From contig JALVSO010000071.1 in NCBI GenBank assembly GCA_027024305.1, positions 1 through 24,499 on the forward strand: a stretch of DNA of 24,499 bases, given 5' to 3'. Below the pieces are notes generated by a model, which ran no database searches, was not told where the DNA came from, and was given only the letters and a program-made list of their open reading frames with translations. Position 1 is the stretch's first letter, and each line of letters starts with the position of its first letter. The position numbers and the translations under genes are program-made. The DNA comes from Candidatus Parcubacteria bacterium (GTDB lineage: Bacteria; Patescibacteriota; Minisyncoccia; Phycocordibacterales; GCA-2747955). Positions 1 to 6,504 of the stretch are shown here, piece by piece.

Positions 1-139
1 GACATCTTTTAGCCCTTCTTTTTGTTATTTTGACCATTTATCTATTTTACAAAATAGATAATCTTTGGTCTTTGTTACAGATAAAGGAAATCCGGTGATT
101 TTACCCACCGGATTTTGCCTTTACGCCGAAAATTTTCTC

Positions 140-440
140 ACCCTAACGGAAAGCAAAGCAGTTTGCTTTCCTCCTGTGGAGCTAAAAAAGTAAAAAGCCC
201 ATTCGGGCTTTAAACTTTTTTGCTCCACAGGTAGGGTTCGGCTAACATCCTTAAAAAGTCAAAGCTCGTTCCTCGCTTAAACTTTTTAAGGCCTTAGCCA
301 TTACGCGGGGGCGTAAAATCTTAGAGAAACGGCTCGTAACCTCGCCTGTTTTTCAAACAGATTTTACATAGCCCCGCTCTTTTCGAACCCTACCTGTGGA
401 TCCAAAAGTAAGGAAAAAATCGCTATCGCGATTTTTTTAA
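140..440. repeat. Hairpin array built from copies of the tRNA-Asn 3' end
   Basis: This stretch lies directly downstream of tRNA-Asn and holds no gene. An inverted copy of the tRNA 3' end (384-409) faces 441-466, giving a stem of about 25 bp with one small indel around a terminator-like inner hairpin. A direct copy lies at 213-240; its 20 bases at 221-240 are identical to 446-465, and it faces a shorter inverted copy at 172-191. Between the copies sit separate nested hairpins at 148-171, 240-299 and 303-378. The proximal hairpin may end tRNA transcription. I see no reading frame. The origin as stacked insertions of small palindromic elements is inference. Confidence 0.8.
304..391 (-). repeat. 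88-bp hairpin cassette, copy 1
   Basis: This cassette matches 21735-21822 in inverted orientation with three mismatches by eye. It has GC-rich ends (GCGGGG / CCCCGC), an inner stem TAAAATCT / AGATTTTA, and a small CTGTTT..AAACAG hairpin. Its outer edge contains a GGGTTCGAA sequence like a tRNA T-loop. It is too short to code for protein and is best seen as a non-autonomous palindromic repeat linked to tRNA 3' ends. Confidence 0.8.
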
Positions 441-447
441 ACTTTTG

Positions 448-519
448 CTCCACAGGTAGGGTTCGAACCTACGACCAACCGGTTAACAGCCGGTTGCTCT
501 ACCACTGAGCTACTGTGGA
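448..519 (-). tRNA. tRNA-Asn (anticodon GTT)
   Basis: The minus strand folds as a complete tRNA. It has a 7-bp acceptor stem (TCCACAG / CTGTGGA), a D-arm with AGCTCAGTGGTAGAGC, an anticodon stem CCGGC/GCCGG-like around CTGTTAA with GTT as anticodon, and a T-arm GTAGG-TTCGAAC-CCTAC. The discriminator base is G, and the CCA tail is not encoded. A TATATT box lies immediately upstream. The T-arm and acceptor sequence recur in the array at 140-440. Confidence 0.95.
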
Positions 520-561
520 ATATAATGTATTTGCTCAAAGAATATTCTATTTTAATTTTTG

Positions 562-735
562 GAAAAGTCTTTTTCTACCGTGGTAGAGTTCCTCTTCCAA
601 CTTTGACCTGTCTCGCAAGCTCGACAACGGTCAATCCCTCGCAAGCTCGGGACCGCGAAAATTGAAAAGCGGTTTTCAATTTTCCTGCTGAACCATCATG
701 TCCACCGACTTTTATTTCTAACCAAAATAAAAGTG
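562..735 (-). ncRNA. Candidate structured RNA of unknown class
   Basis: There is no gene between the tRNA-Asn and the Wzy locus. On the minus strand an extended -10 box (741-749, TGTTATAAT) with a TTGCAA -35 (63-68 of the 700s, 16 nt spacer) faces a highly structured stretch. The ends pair (AAAAGTC 563-569 with GACTTTT 707-713). Inside are a perfect 12-bp hairpin (GAAAATTGAAAA..) and two hairpins capped by the same CGAGCTTGCGAG motif, one within a TTGACC/GGTCAA stem. I could not match it to SRP RNA, RNase P RNA, tmRNA or 6S RNA. It could equally be another intergenic palindrome cluster that happens to lie behind a promoter. Confidence 0.4.
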
Positions 736-740
736 CTGAA

Positions 741-749
741 ATTATAACA
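741..749 (-). promoter_or_regulatory. Extended -10 promoter box of candidate RNA
   Basis: The minus-strand sequence TGTTATAAT has a TTGCAA hexamer 16 nt upstream (763-768). It is the same extended -10 form seen before several protein genes here, but no start codon follows at 6-7 nt. Confidence 0.5.
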
Positions 750-852
750 AAAAAGACTCTTTTTGCAAGAATTTTATATGGGCTCAGCGCGGAAGCAAAA
801 CTCCAACCCTTTTACGATTTAGACTTTCCCAAAAGTGGCGGAGAAGAGTTGA

Positions 853-1086
853 TTATTCTACAGTAATTATCGCCTCAACCTTTTTTCTATAAACTTCCGC
901 CTCTTTTTCCAAACCATTAGCTTTTAAAATTTTTGAATGCAGAAGTAAAAGCTCCTTTTTGTTGGGCATCAATTTCATTATTTTTTCCGATTGCTTCAAA
1001 GCGTCTTTATGCAAACCATGATTAAAGAGAAAGTCTGCATATTCCTTTAATAACATAACATTGTTTGGTCTCTTTTCTAATTCTCT
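853..1086 (-). pseudogene. Orphan TPR tail of a second Wzy-like protein
   Basis: This short open frame lies just downstream of the Wzy-like gene, in a different frame and after its stop. Its product (RELEKRPNNVMLLKEYADFL.., about 77 residues when read from the codon after the upstream stop) aligns with the last 80 residues of the upstream protein. Both have an RP..L..YA.YLF..GL..DA helix pair followed by ILKANG..K.A..Y. I therefore read it as the remnant C-terminus of a duplicated gene, or a duplicated TPR unit cut off by a frameshift and stop. It has no leaderless promoter of its own, although an ATG at 1056 exists. Confidence 0.55.
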
Positions 1087-1095
1087 TTAATATCT

Positions 1096-3120
1096 TTACT
1101 TTTCAAGTCTTTTATTAACTTCATATAAAAACTTCTCTTCATACTCTTTTGCTCCTTTATCTTCTCCGTTTGCTTTCAAAATGTCTGCGTAAAGTTTTAA
1201 AAAAGTGGGTTTAGTTACAGACATTCCGTTATCAAATATTTTCTTCATTTCCTTCTTAGCGTCTTCATTAAGCCCCAAAGAGAACAGATATTTTGCATAA
1301 GCATATTTTAGTCCCAATAGAAACGGTCTATTTCTAATCTCCCTTTGGAAGGCCAAGATGGTTAAAAAGAAGTAATCATTCCAATAATTATAATTTATGT
1401 TTTTTAGAATTCTGGTGCTCCCTTCTACATTTTTAACAAAATTATATCCACCATAGGAATCTAAATTTAAAATATACTCCAATTCATTATAAAAAACCTT
1501 AGAAATGGCCCTTTCTTTATTTTTATCATTTAAATTATTTAATTTAGTGCAAAAATTATAAAAATATTTTAATCTTTCTTCATCAATTCCATCTGTATTA
1601 TATTCTTCACATTGTTTGTACTTGCCGACAAAGTGATAGTAATATTGTAATTCTAAAAACTTATTATTAACAATCATGGGCACAATCACAAACTTATAGG
1701 AAAAAATTATCAAAAAGATATAAATAATGGGCAATAATATTCCGTATCGTTTTAAATCATTATTTTTTATCTTTACATTTTCTACATTAATATTATAAAT
1801 ATATATACCATAAGCCAATAAAATAAAAAATAATATGTTAGATGAAATAATGGTGAAAGATGTCAACAAAGAAACAGCATAAGCAATAACTACACCGACT
1901 CACAAAGACTTTTCTTTTAATGAAAGAACTCTACTCTCTATAAAAACTTTAATTAAAATATAAAAAATTAATAAATAAAGCGTAAAACCTATTATTCCAT
2001 TCTGGGATAGCTTATCTAGGAAATCATTATGACTTTTGTCAAAAACCCCCCTTTCTTTTATAGATACTTCATCATAATACTTTTCAAAAATATAAATATA
2101 GTTATACTCTCCCCATCCCAATAGCGGCCTATCTTTTCACCCCAAAACGGCAATTTTCCAGTTTAAAAATCTATCAATAACACTAATATCATTTAAATTT
2201 ATACTTAAAATTCTCTTCGCGATAGGAACTTTGTCTATTAATTTACTTTCTAAAACATCCTCTCTGTGTTCATAAATAAATCAAGTACTAAATATAGATA
2301 TAAATGTTAAGAAAAAAACTAAAAATTTATAAAACTTGTTTTTAACAAGAAAAACATAAACCAATACTGAAAAATATAAACCGACAACTAATCCCAGAAA
2401 AGGACCCCTGCTCCCACTCCTAAACAAAATATATAAAAAAAGAACGAATAATAATGAAAAAAAAATAATTTTTGCTTTTCTATTTGCCTTTACTTTTTCA
2501 ACCTTTGATAAAAAAATTAGAGAAATAAAAATAAAAAAATTTATCACCAATCCTAAATATATGGGATTGCCCAAAGTGGAAATCGCCCTTTCGCTTTTCT
2601 CAAAAAATACAAAAATAGAGATTATAATGCCCACAAGCAATAAATTAAAAAGATATTTTCTCCAAACCTTTTTATCTCTCAAAGTTCCAGATAAAATAAA
2701 TAGAAATATAAGAAAATGAGAATAAACCAATAATCCATCCATTCTTGACATCGTTGGATAAAGAGAATCATAGAAACTAAAAGCAAAGATGCTAGAAATA
2801 AATATGTATAAAAAAAATAATAAAATCACTATTAATAAGATATTTGATTTAACTCTATAATTTTTGTTATATATTAATAAAGTGATTCATAATAAAAAGG
2901 CAATTTCTGTCAACAACATAAACAAAAAACCCTTAATATCTATAGTCGGATAAAAAAAGGAATCACTTTTAATTACTAAAATATATGGGATTAAAAAAAT
3001 TAAAAAAAATAAAATCTTCTCAAAAATAGATAAAAAAAAATCTCTTTTATTTATCACTGAATATTTATTCCCTATTTTAAAATTTCCCGCAAGACTCCTA
3101 ATCAACTTTTCTAAAAACAT
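1096..3120 (-). CDS. O-antigen ligase/Wzy-like membrane protein with TPR tail
   Basis: This is a 674-residue polytopic membrane protein when UGA is read as Trp at residues 78, 280, 328 and 407; under the standard code it falls into four pieces. The N-terminal two thirds are hydrophobic, and a loop near residues 315-370 has the family pattern: a W..AV.GW, KDRPLLGWGEYNYIYIF, and an FDKSHNDFLD motif as in PF04932 O-antigen ligases. The tail (from about residue 590) has TPR-like helices. The role is probably ligation or polymerisation of surface glycan, or glycosylation of pilin, since the pilin gene lies directly upstream; that link is inference. The start is set at the ATG 7 nt after TATAAT (3128-3133); the earlier ATG at 3129 overlaps the promoter box. 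Confidence 0.85.
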
Positions 3121-3127
3121 ATACCGC

Positions 3128-3136
3128 ATTATAACA
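3128..3136 (-). promoter_or_regulatory. Extended -10 box, leaderless start of Wzy-like gene
   Basis: TGTTATAAT on the minus strand is followed by 7 nt and the ATG at 3120. This spacing places transcription start at or next to the start codon. Confidence 0.7.
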
Positions 3137-3288
3137 AATATAATCTTCTTTGCTATCTAAGGGTGGGGGCTAAATTCTCTAAAACTAAATAAAATACTTA
3201 CTCCACCTAAATGAGTTTCACCCTTTACTACACCCCTCAAAACAAAATAAAGTTTCTAAGTAAGCCAAGAAAAAATTGAGGACTAAAT

Positions 3289-3315
3289 GAAAAACAACCT
3301 TTTAGGCTGTTTTTC
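3289..3315 (-). terminator. Terminator of the pilin gene
   Basis: A hairpin GAAAAACA(A/G)CC..GGTTGTTTTTC-like lies about 20 nt after the pilin stop. The A/T-flanked stem could act in both directions. The region 3137-3288 between Wzy and pilin shows nothing else recognisable. Confidence 0.6.
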
Positions 3316-3332
3316 AACACTTGATAAATAAA

Positions 3333-3746
3333 TTACTCACAAGATGTAGAGTTTGCTCCTTTTGTACTCGTAAGCTCCTTAATACCTGAACCAGTAGAGT
3401 CTATACAAAAGAAATTGCCAGAATTAGCTGGATCGCTAACCTCAACAGCTCAGGCACTTTCAGAGTCATCACAATCATATCCAGCAAGAGAAGTTATTGC
3501 TGTACTTGCTAGAGAATCAGGACCTGTACAAACATTATCATAACTATATGCATTATTCTTAGAATAAAGCAAAGTTGCCTTGGTTGGAATACCCTGTAAA
3601 GATGCCTTTACTTTAGCCACGTTAGCATCATCAATCTTATCTTTTGGATTAATGGCAACGAATAGAATTCCGGCAAGAATACCAATGATTGCGATAACTA
3701 CTAGAAGCTCAATAAGAGTAAATCCTCTTTGTGTTAAGTTTTTCAT
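3333..3746 (-). CDS. Type IV pilin-like prepilin
   Basis: This is a 137-residue protein with a classic prepilin N-terminus: a short basic leader MKNLTQRG, cleavage before F9, then FTLIELLVVIAIIGILAGIL as the hydrophobic assembly helix, with the conserved Glu at +5. The C-terminal globular part has two cysteine pairs (VCTG, YDCDD, FFCID, TSCE). UGA at residue 99 sits in SAWAVEV, where such pilins typically have an AWA-type motif before the FFC(I/V)DSTG segment, so Trp is strongly favoured. It would be processed by prepilin peptidase and assembled in the envelope. TATATT lies exactly 6 nt before the ATG, and a terminator follows. It is monocistronic. Confidence 0.92.
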
Positions 3747-3752
3747 ATTTAT

Positions 3753-3758
3753 AATATA
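3753..3758 (-). promoter_or_regulatory. -10 box of pilin gene
   Basis: TATATT on the minus strand lies exactly 6 nt before the pilin ATG. There is no Shine-Dalgarno sequence. Confidence 0.55.
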
Positions 3759-3888
3759 AAAATTATTATTATTAATTGATAATTCCTCAATTGAATTTTT
3801 TCAATTAAAGGTGCCCTAATTATACTAGATTCCCTTAAAAAATCAGTATTTATTAAAAATAAATGTGGATAACCAACTTTTAACAAGT

Positions 3889-3934
3889 CCTACCACCCCC
3901 GGCGTAGTAGGATTACTACGCCGGGGGTGGTAGG
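3889..3934. repeat. REP-type palindrome, copy 1
   Basis: This is a perfect 21-bp stem with a 4-nt loop (GGAT). The arms contain CCACCCCCGGCGTAGTA and its complement. It lies 10 nt after the transposase stop. The same palindrome recurs at 4646-4685 on the other side of the transposase gene. It is far more GC-rich than its surroundings. Confidence 0.9.
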
Positions 3935-3943
3935 GTTAAAATA

Positions 3944-4615
3944 TTATTCAAAATCCTTATCAAAACTATTTTCGTTTAGTTTTAAACCTTTATTTTCAGC
4001 AAAATAAATTGAATGATTTTTAATATATTCTTTATACTTTCCCAAACCACCGGCCTCCGCTAAAACTTTTTTTATCTCTTTTTCATCACAAATTCTTTCC
4101 CCCTTTTCCTTATCAATATACTCAAATAAAGATGTTTTTACCAAATCTTTTTTTAAATCTAATTTATGATGCTTATAATTAAGATTGACATAGGCTGTTA
4201 CAACTTCTAAATTTTCAATTTCTTTGGCTTTATACCTTCCCTGAAAAAGGGCTCCGCTGCGCTCGTATTCGGAATTAAAAAACTTCACATAAGATGTTCC
4301 CAACTTAGACATGAATTTAGATATGCCGCCCTCTTTTTTTTCCTTCAAAATAAAATGAAAGTGGTTTGGAAGCAAACAGTATGCAACTATGGTAACCAGG
4401 TCATCTTTTTTTAACCTTTTAAATATTTCTTTGGCCTTTTTCCTGCCCTCCAATTTTGTTATGTTCTTTAAGGTTTCCTCTTTTTGAGATAAGATAATCG
4501 CATCAAAAAAATAAAACAAATCGCCCTTGTCTAAAAATATATTTCTCTTATCAACCCCCCTATTGAAAACATGGTAATACTTACCTACTTCAAATTCTAT
4601 ATTCCTTTTTGCCAT
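3944..4615 (-). CDS. REP-associated tyrosine transposase (RAYT, Y1 family)
   Basis: This 223-residue protein is a single-strand DNA transposase of the IS200/RAYT type. Visible motifs are the N-terminal YYHVFNRGVDKR strand, the metal-binding HFH in CLLPNHFHFIL (about residues 82-92), and a downstream S.LGTSYVKFFN helix with a candidate catalytic Tyr followed by GALFQGRYKAKEI. The palindromes at 3889-3934 and 4646-4685 bracket the gene, as expected when a RAYT recognises and cleaves its own REP hairpins. A TAATAT box 6 nt before the ATG gives a leaderless start. The gene contains neither UGG nor UGA, so it says nothing about the code. Whether it still moves REPs is unknown. Confidence 0.92.
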   Translation of the reverse strand: MAKRNIEFEVGKYYHVFNRGVDKRNIFLDKGDLFYFFDAIILSQKEETLKNITKLEGRKKAKEIFKRLKKDDLVTIVAYCLLPNHFHFILKEKKEGGISKFMSKLGTSYVKFFNSEYERSGALFQGRYKAKEIENLEVVTAYVNLNYKHHKLDLKKDLVKTSLFEYIDKEKGERICDEKEIKKVLAEAGGLGKYKEYIKNHSIYFAENKGLKLNENSFDKDFE

Positions 4616-4621
4616 AGCTCC

Positions 4622-4627
4622 ATATTA
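4622..4627 (-). promoter_or_regulatory. -10 box of RAYT gene
   Basis: TAATAT lies exactly 6 nt before the RAYT ATG. It sits immediately beyond the REP hairpin that ends folD, so the REP separates the two transcription units. Confidence 0.5.
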
Positions 4628-4645
4628 ACACAAAAAACTCCTATT

Positions 4646-4685
4646 ACCACCCCCGGCGTAGTAATTCTACTACGCCGGGGGTGGT
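4646..4685. repeat. REP-type palindrome, copy 2, serving as folD terminator
   Basis: An 18-bp perfect stem (ACCACCCCCGGCGTAGTA / TACTACGCCGGGGGTGGT) surrounds the loop ATTC. It extends outward through AAACTCCTA / TAGGAGTTT and is flanked by T-tracts on both sides, so it can terminate in both directions. The last codons and the TAG stop of folD lie inside it. Confidence 0.88.
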
Positions 4686-5542
4686 AGGAGTTTTTTTAGA
4701 TTTTGAAAAATAATGGCTGTGGTGATGGGTCCAACTCCGCCGGGAGTTTGAGCAAAATAGGAAGCCTTTTCCAGACAAGCATGGGAAATATCGCCAACCA
4801 CAACTCCATTCTCCGAGGAAGTTCCCATATCAATCAAAAATACTCCATCTTTTATCATATAGTTTTCAATCAGGTTCGGTTTACCCGCTCCGGAAATAAG
4901 CAAATCGGCTTCTTGAATTTTTTTCTGGCCGTTATCAAATTCCAGCTCGTTTTTTAGAATATCAAATTCAAAACCCAGTTTTTTTAAAAGAACAGCCACC
5001 GGTTCTCCGGTTAATTTCCCATGACCGACAATTAAAACTTTTTTATCCTTTCATTTTTCAGCTTTTTCCAGATTTTTTGATCTTAAAATTTCATAGACAG
5101 CGGCGGCCACCGGAGGCAGAGGCTTCGCCTCTGCCTCCCCCTTCTCCATTCTCAAAAATTCTTCCCAAGCCTCCTCCGACAACAAATCAACATCCTTGCT
5201 TGGAGCAATAGCACCCAAAACATTCTCCCGGTCAAACTTTTCCGGCAGAGGTAGCTGAACAATAATTCCATCGCTTAAATAATTTTCCTTTTGAATTTCC
5301 TCAATTAAAAAATTCTCCGCCACCTTTTCATCATATCGTAATTCTTGAAAATCAACATTCAAACTTTCCGCCACTTTTTTCTTCATGGCCACAAAAGTAT
5401 CAATAACTTTATTTTCCCCCACCATAAAAACGGAGAGCTTAGCCCTTCGTTCGTTCTTTTTTTCAAAATCAAGAAAAAAAGGTTTTAGCTCAGCTAAAAT
5501 TTCATCCCTTATTTTCTTTCCGTCAATTATTTTTTCCTCCAT
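4670..5542 (-). CDS. folD: Bifunctional methylenetetrahydrofolate dehydrogenase/cyclohydrolase
   Basis: This 290-residue protein interconverts 5,10-methylene- and 10-formyl-tetrahydrofolate in one-carbon metabolism. Visible family motifs are the AMKKKVAE segment with the catalytic lysine (residues about 52-59), DGIIVQLPLP (about 92-101), KDVDLLSE, the Rossmann-like VLIVGHGKLTGEPVAVLL after residue 168, LISGAGKPN, and PGGVGPITTAI near the C-terminus. UGA at residue 164 (EKW/KDKK) must be read as Trp to join the catalytic and NADP-binding halves. The usual PCTP stretch is replaced by PLPPVA. The C-terminal LLPPPA and the TAG stop are encoded by the REP palindrome. The -10-like TTATAA lies 6 nt before the ATG. 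Confidence 0.93.
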
Positions 5543-5580
5543 ATCTCTTTATAAAAATTATTATTATTTTAACATATATA

Positions 5581-5612
5581 AAAAAGAAAAAACCGGGCTC
5601 AATGAGCCCGGT
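5581..5612 (-). terminator. Rho-independent terminator after yrdC-like gene
   Basis: The minus strand reads ACCGGGCTCA-TTGAGCCCGGT (a 10-bp perfect stem) followed by a run rich in T. It starts about 20 nt after the UGA that ends the yrdC-like frame, and no other in-frame stop lies between. Confidence 0.88.
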
Positions 5613-5632
5613 AATTGGTTAGGAACCCCGAA

Positions 5633-6412
5633 TCAATAGTAGGAGCCGTGGCGATAATCCCAGGAATCATATATCCCGGCCAATTCTGCCATAATCTTCT
5701 CCACTTGCAGACCCTTCCGAATCAGAACGGGGATGTCCGTGAGTTTTCCATCGCTACCCACCATGGAAACCATAACCCCCTGTTCATGGCGGTTATGTTC
5801 ATCGGCACCCGGCTGTTGAGCACGAACATAGTCGTCCGCCTCGATGGCCAGATCAACCCCGGAAAGAATTCTTTCTCCGACCCCTTCCAGAACCCCACGA
5901 TTGCCTTTCCCGGAAGGGTTGGCAGATGAGGCAAATGAAAGCTGACCTCCCGGCAATCCATCTCCACCCAGCCAAAGCTTACGGGCGACGGCCTCGGAAG
6001 GAGTCCCGTACTTGATGACGAAACAGGAGGTTTTCCGACCATCCATCATCATTTCGGAACTTCCATCCTTGGGTACATACTCCTCAATGGCCTCATCCTT
6101 CCAGGGCAGAATGCAACCCAAAAGAATATCCTTCTTCCAACAGGAAGCATAGAGTTCTCTGATTTCATCATCCAGAACAGCCAGCTCTTCCAGCTGGTCA
6201 AGATAAGCACAAAGAACCACCCCGGGCTTCTTTTTCGGGCGCTGTTTGAGATCAAACTTACGCTCCAGCCCTCCAGCGCCTGTTGTCATAATAATATAGC
6301 CGACCTTGGTCGGCGACACAATGGTACCAGCAGGATCAGAAACCACCTTTGCGATTTCAGTAATCTGGGGCTCATGAAGCCCAATCGGCTCTCGTTTGAT
6401 AATGTTCGTCAT
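5633..6412 (-). CDS. YrdC/Sua5-family protein, possibly imported
   Basis: This 259-residue protein has YrdC-domain hallmarks. It shows TIVSPTKVGYII near the N-terminus (residues about 30-41), a KQRPKKKPGVVL stretch that matches the KxRP substrate-binding motif, and SFASSANPSGKGNRG around residue 160. The family makes or uses threonylcarbamoyl-AMP for tRNA t6A; the substrate of this divergent member is uncertain. The start is the ATG at 6412, 6 nt after a clear AAAGGAG (6419-6425), not the one at 6418 that abuts it. It differs from every neighbour: it is markedly more GC-rich, has a 60-nt leader with Shine-Dalgarno, has four UGG Trp codons and no internal UGA, and the frame ends in UGA right before a terminator. 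Reading UGA as Trp would add 23 residues through the terminator. Confidence 0.75.
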   Translation of the reverse strand: MTNIIKREPIGLHEPQITEIAKVVSDPAGTIVSPTKVGYIIMTTGAGGLERKFDLKQRPKKKPGVVLCAYLDQLEELAVLDDEIRELYASCWKKDILLGCILPWKDEAIEEYVPKDGSSEMMMDGRKTSCFVIKYGTPSEAVARKLWLGGDGLPGGQLSFASSANPSGKGNRGVLEGVGERILSGVDLAIEADDYVRAQQPGADEHNRHEQGVMVSMVGSDGKLTDIPVLIRKGLQVEKIMAELAGIYDSWDYRHGSYY

Positions 6413-6418
6413 TATCAT

Positions 6419-6425
6419 CTCCTTT
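6419..6425 (-). promoter_or_regulatory. Strong Shine-Dalgarno of yrdC-like gene
   Basis: AAAGGAG on the minus strand with 6 nt spacing to the ATG at 6412 decides the start. It is the only strong Shine-Dalgarno I see in the window. Confidence 0.75.
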
Positions 6426-6474
6426 CAGTTTTTTTAAAAAAAGATAATGCTTATTCCACTATCCACCAAATAAA

Positions 6475-6480
6475 ATTATA
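6475..6480 (-). promoter_or_regulatory. -10 box upstream of yrdC-like gene
   Basis: TATAAT preceded by TG lies about 62 nt before the start codon, giving a leadered mRNA unlike the neighbours. Confidence 0.45.
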
Positions 6481-6504
6481 CAATACTTTAAATAATAATC
6501 AAGG

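Noticed and set aside
562..735. SRP (4.5S) RNA
   Set aside because: CAGGTCA followed by GGAAG looked similar at first, but the spacing and the required symmetric loop and tetraloop context do not fit.
5722..6255. Alternative frames within the yrdC-like gene
   Set aside because: Overlapping shadows caused by its high GC content. The YrdC motifs and Shine-Dalgarno fix the real frame.
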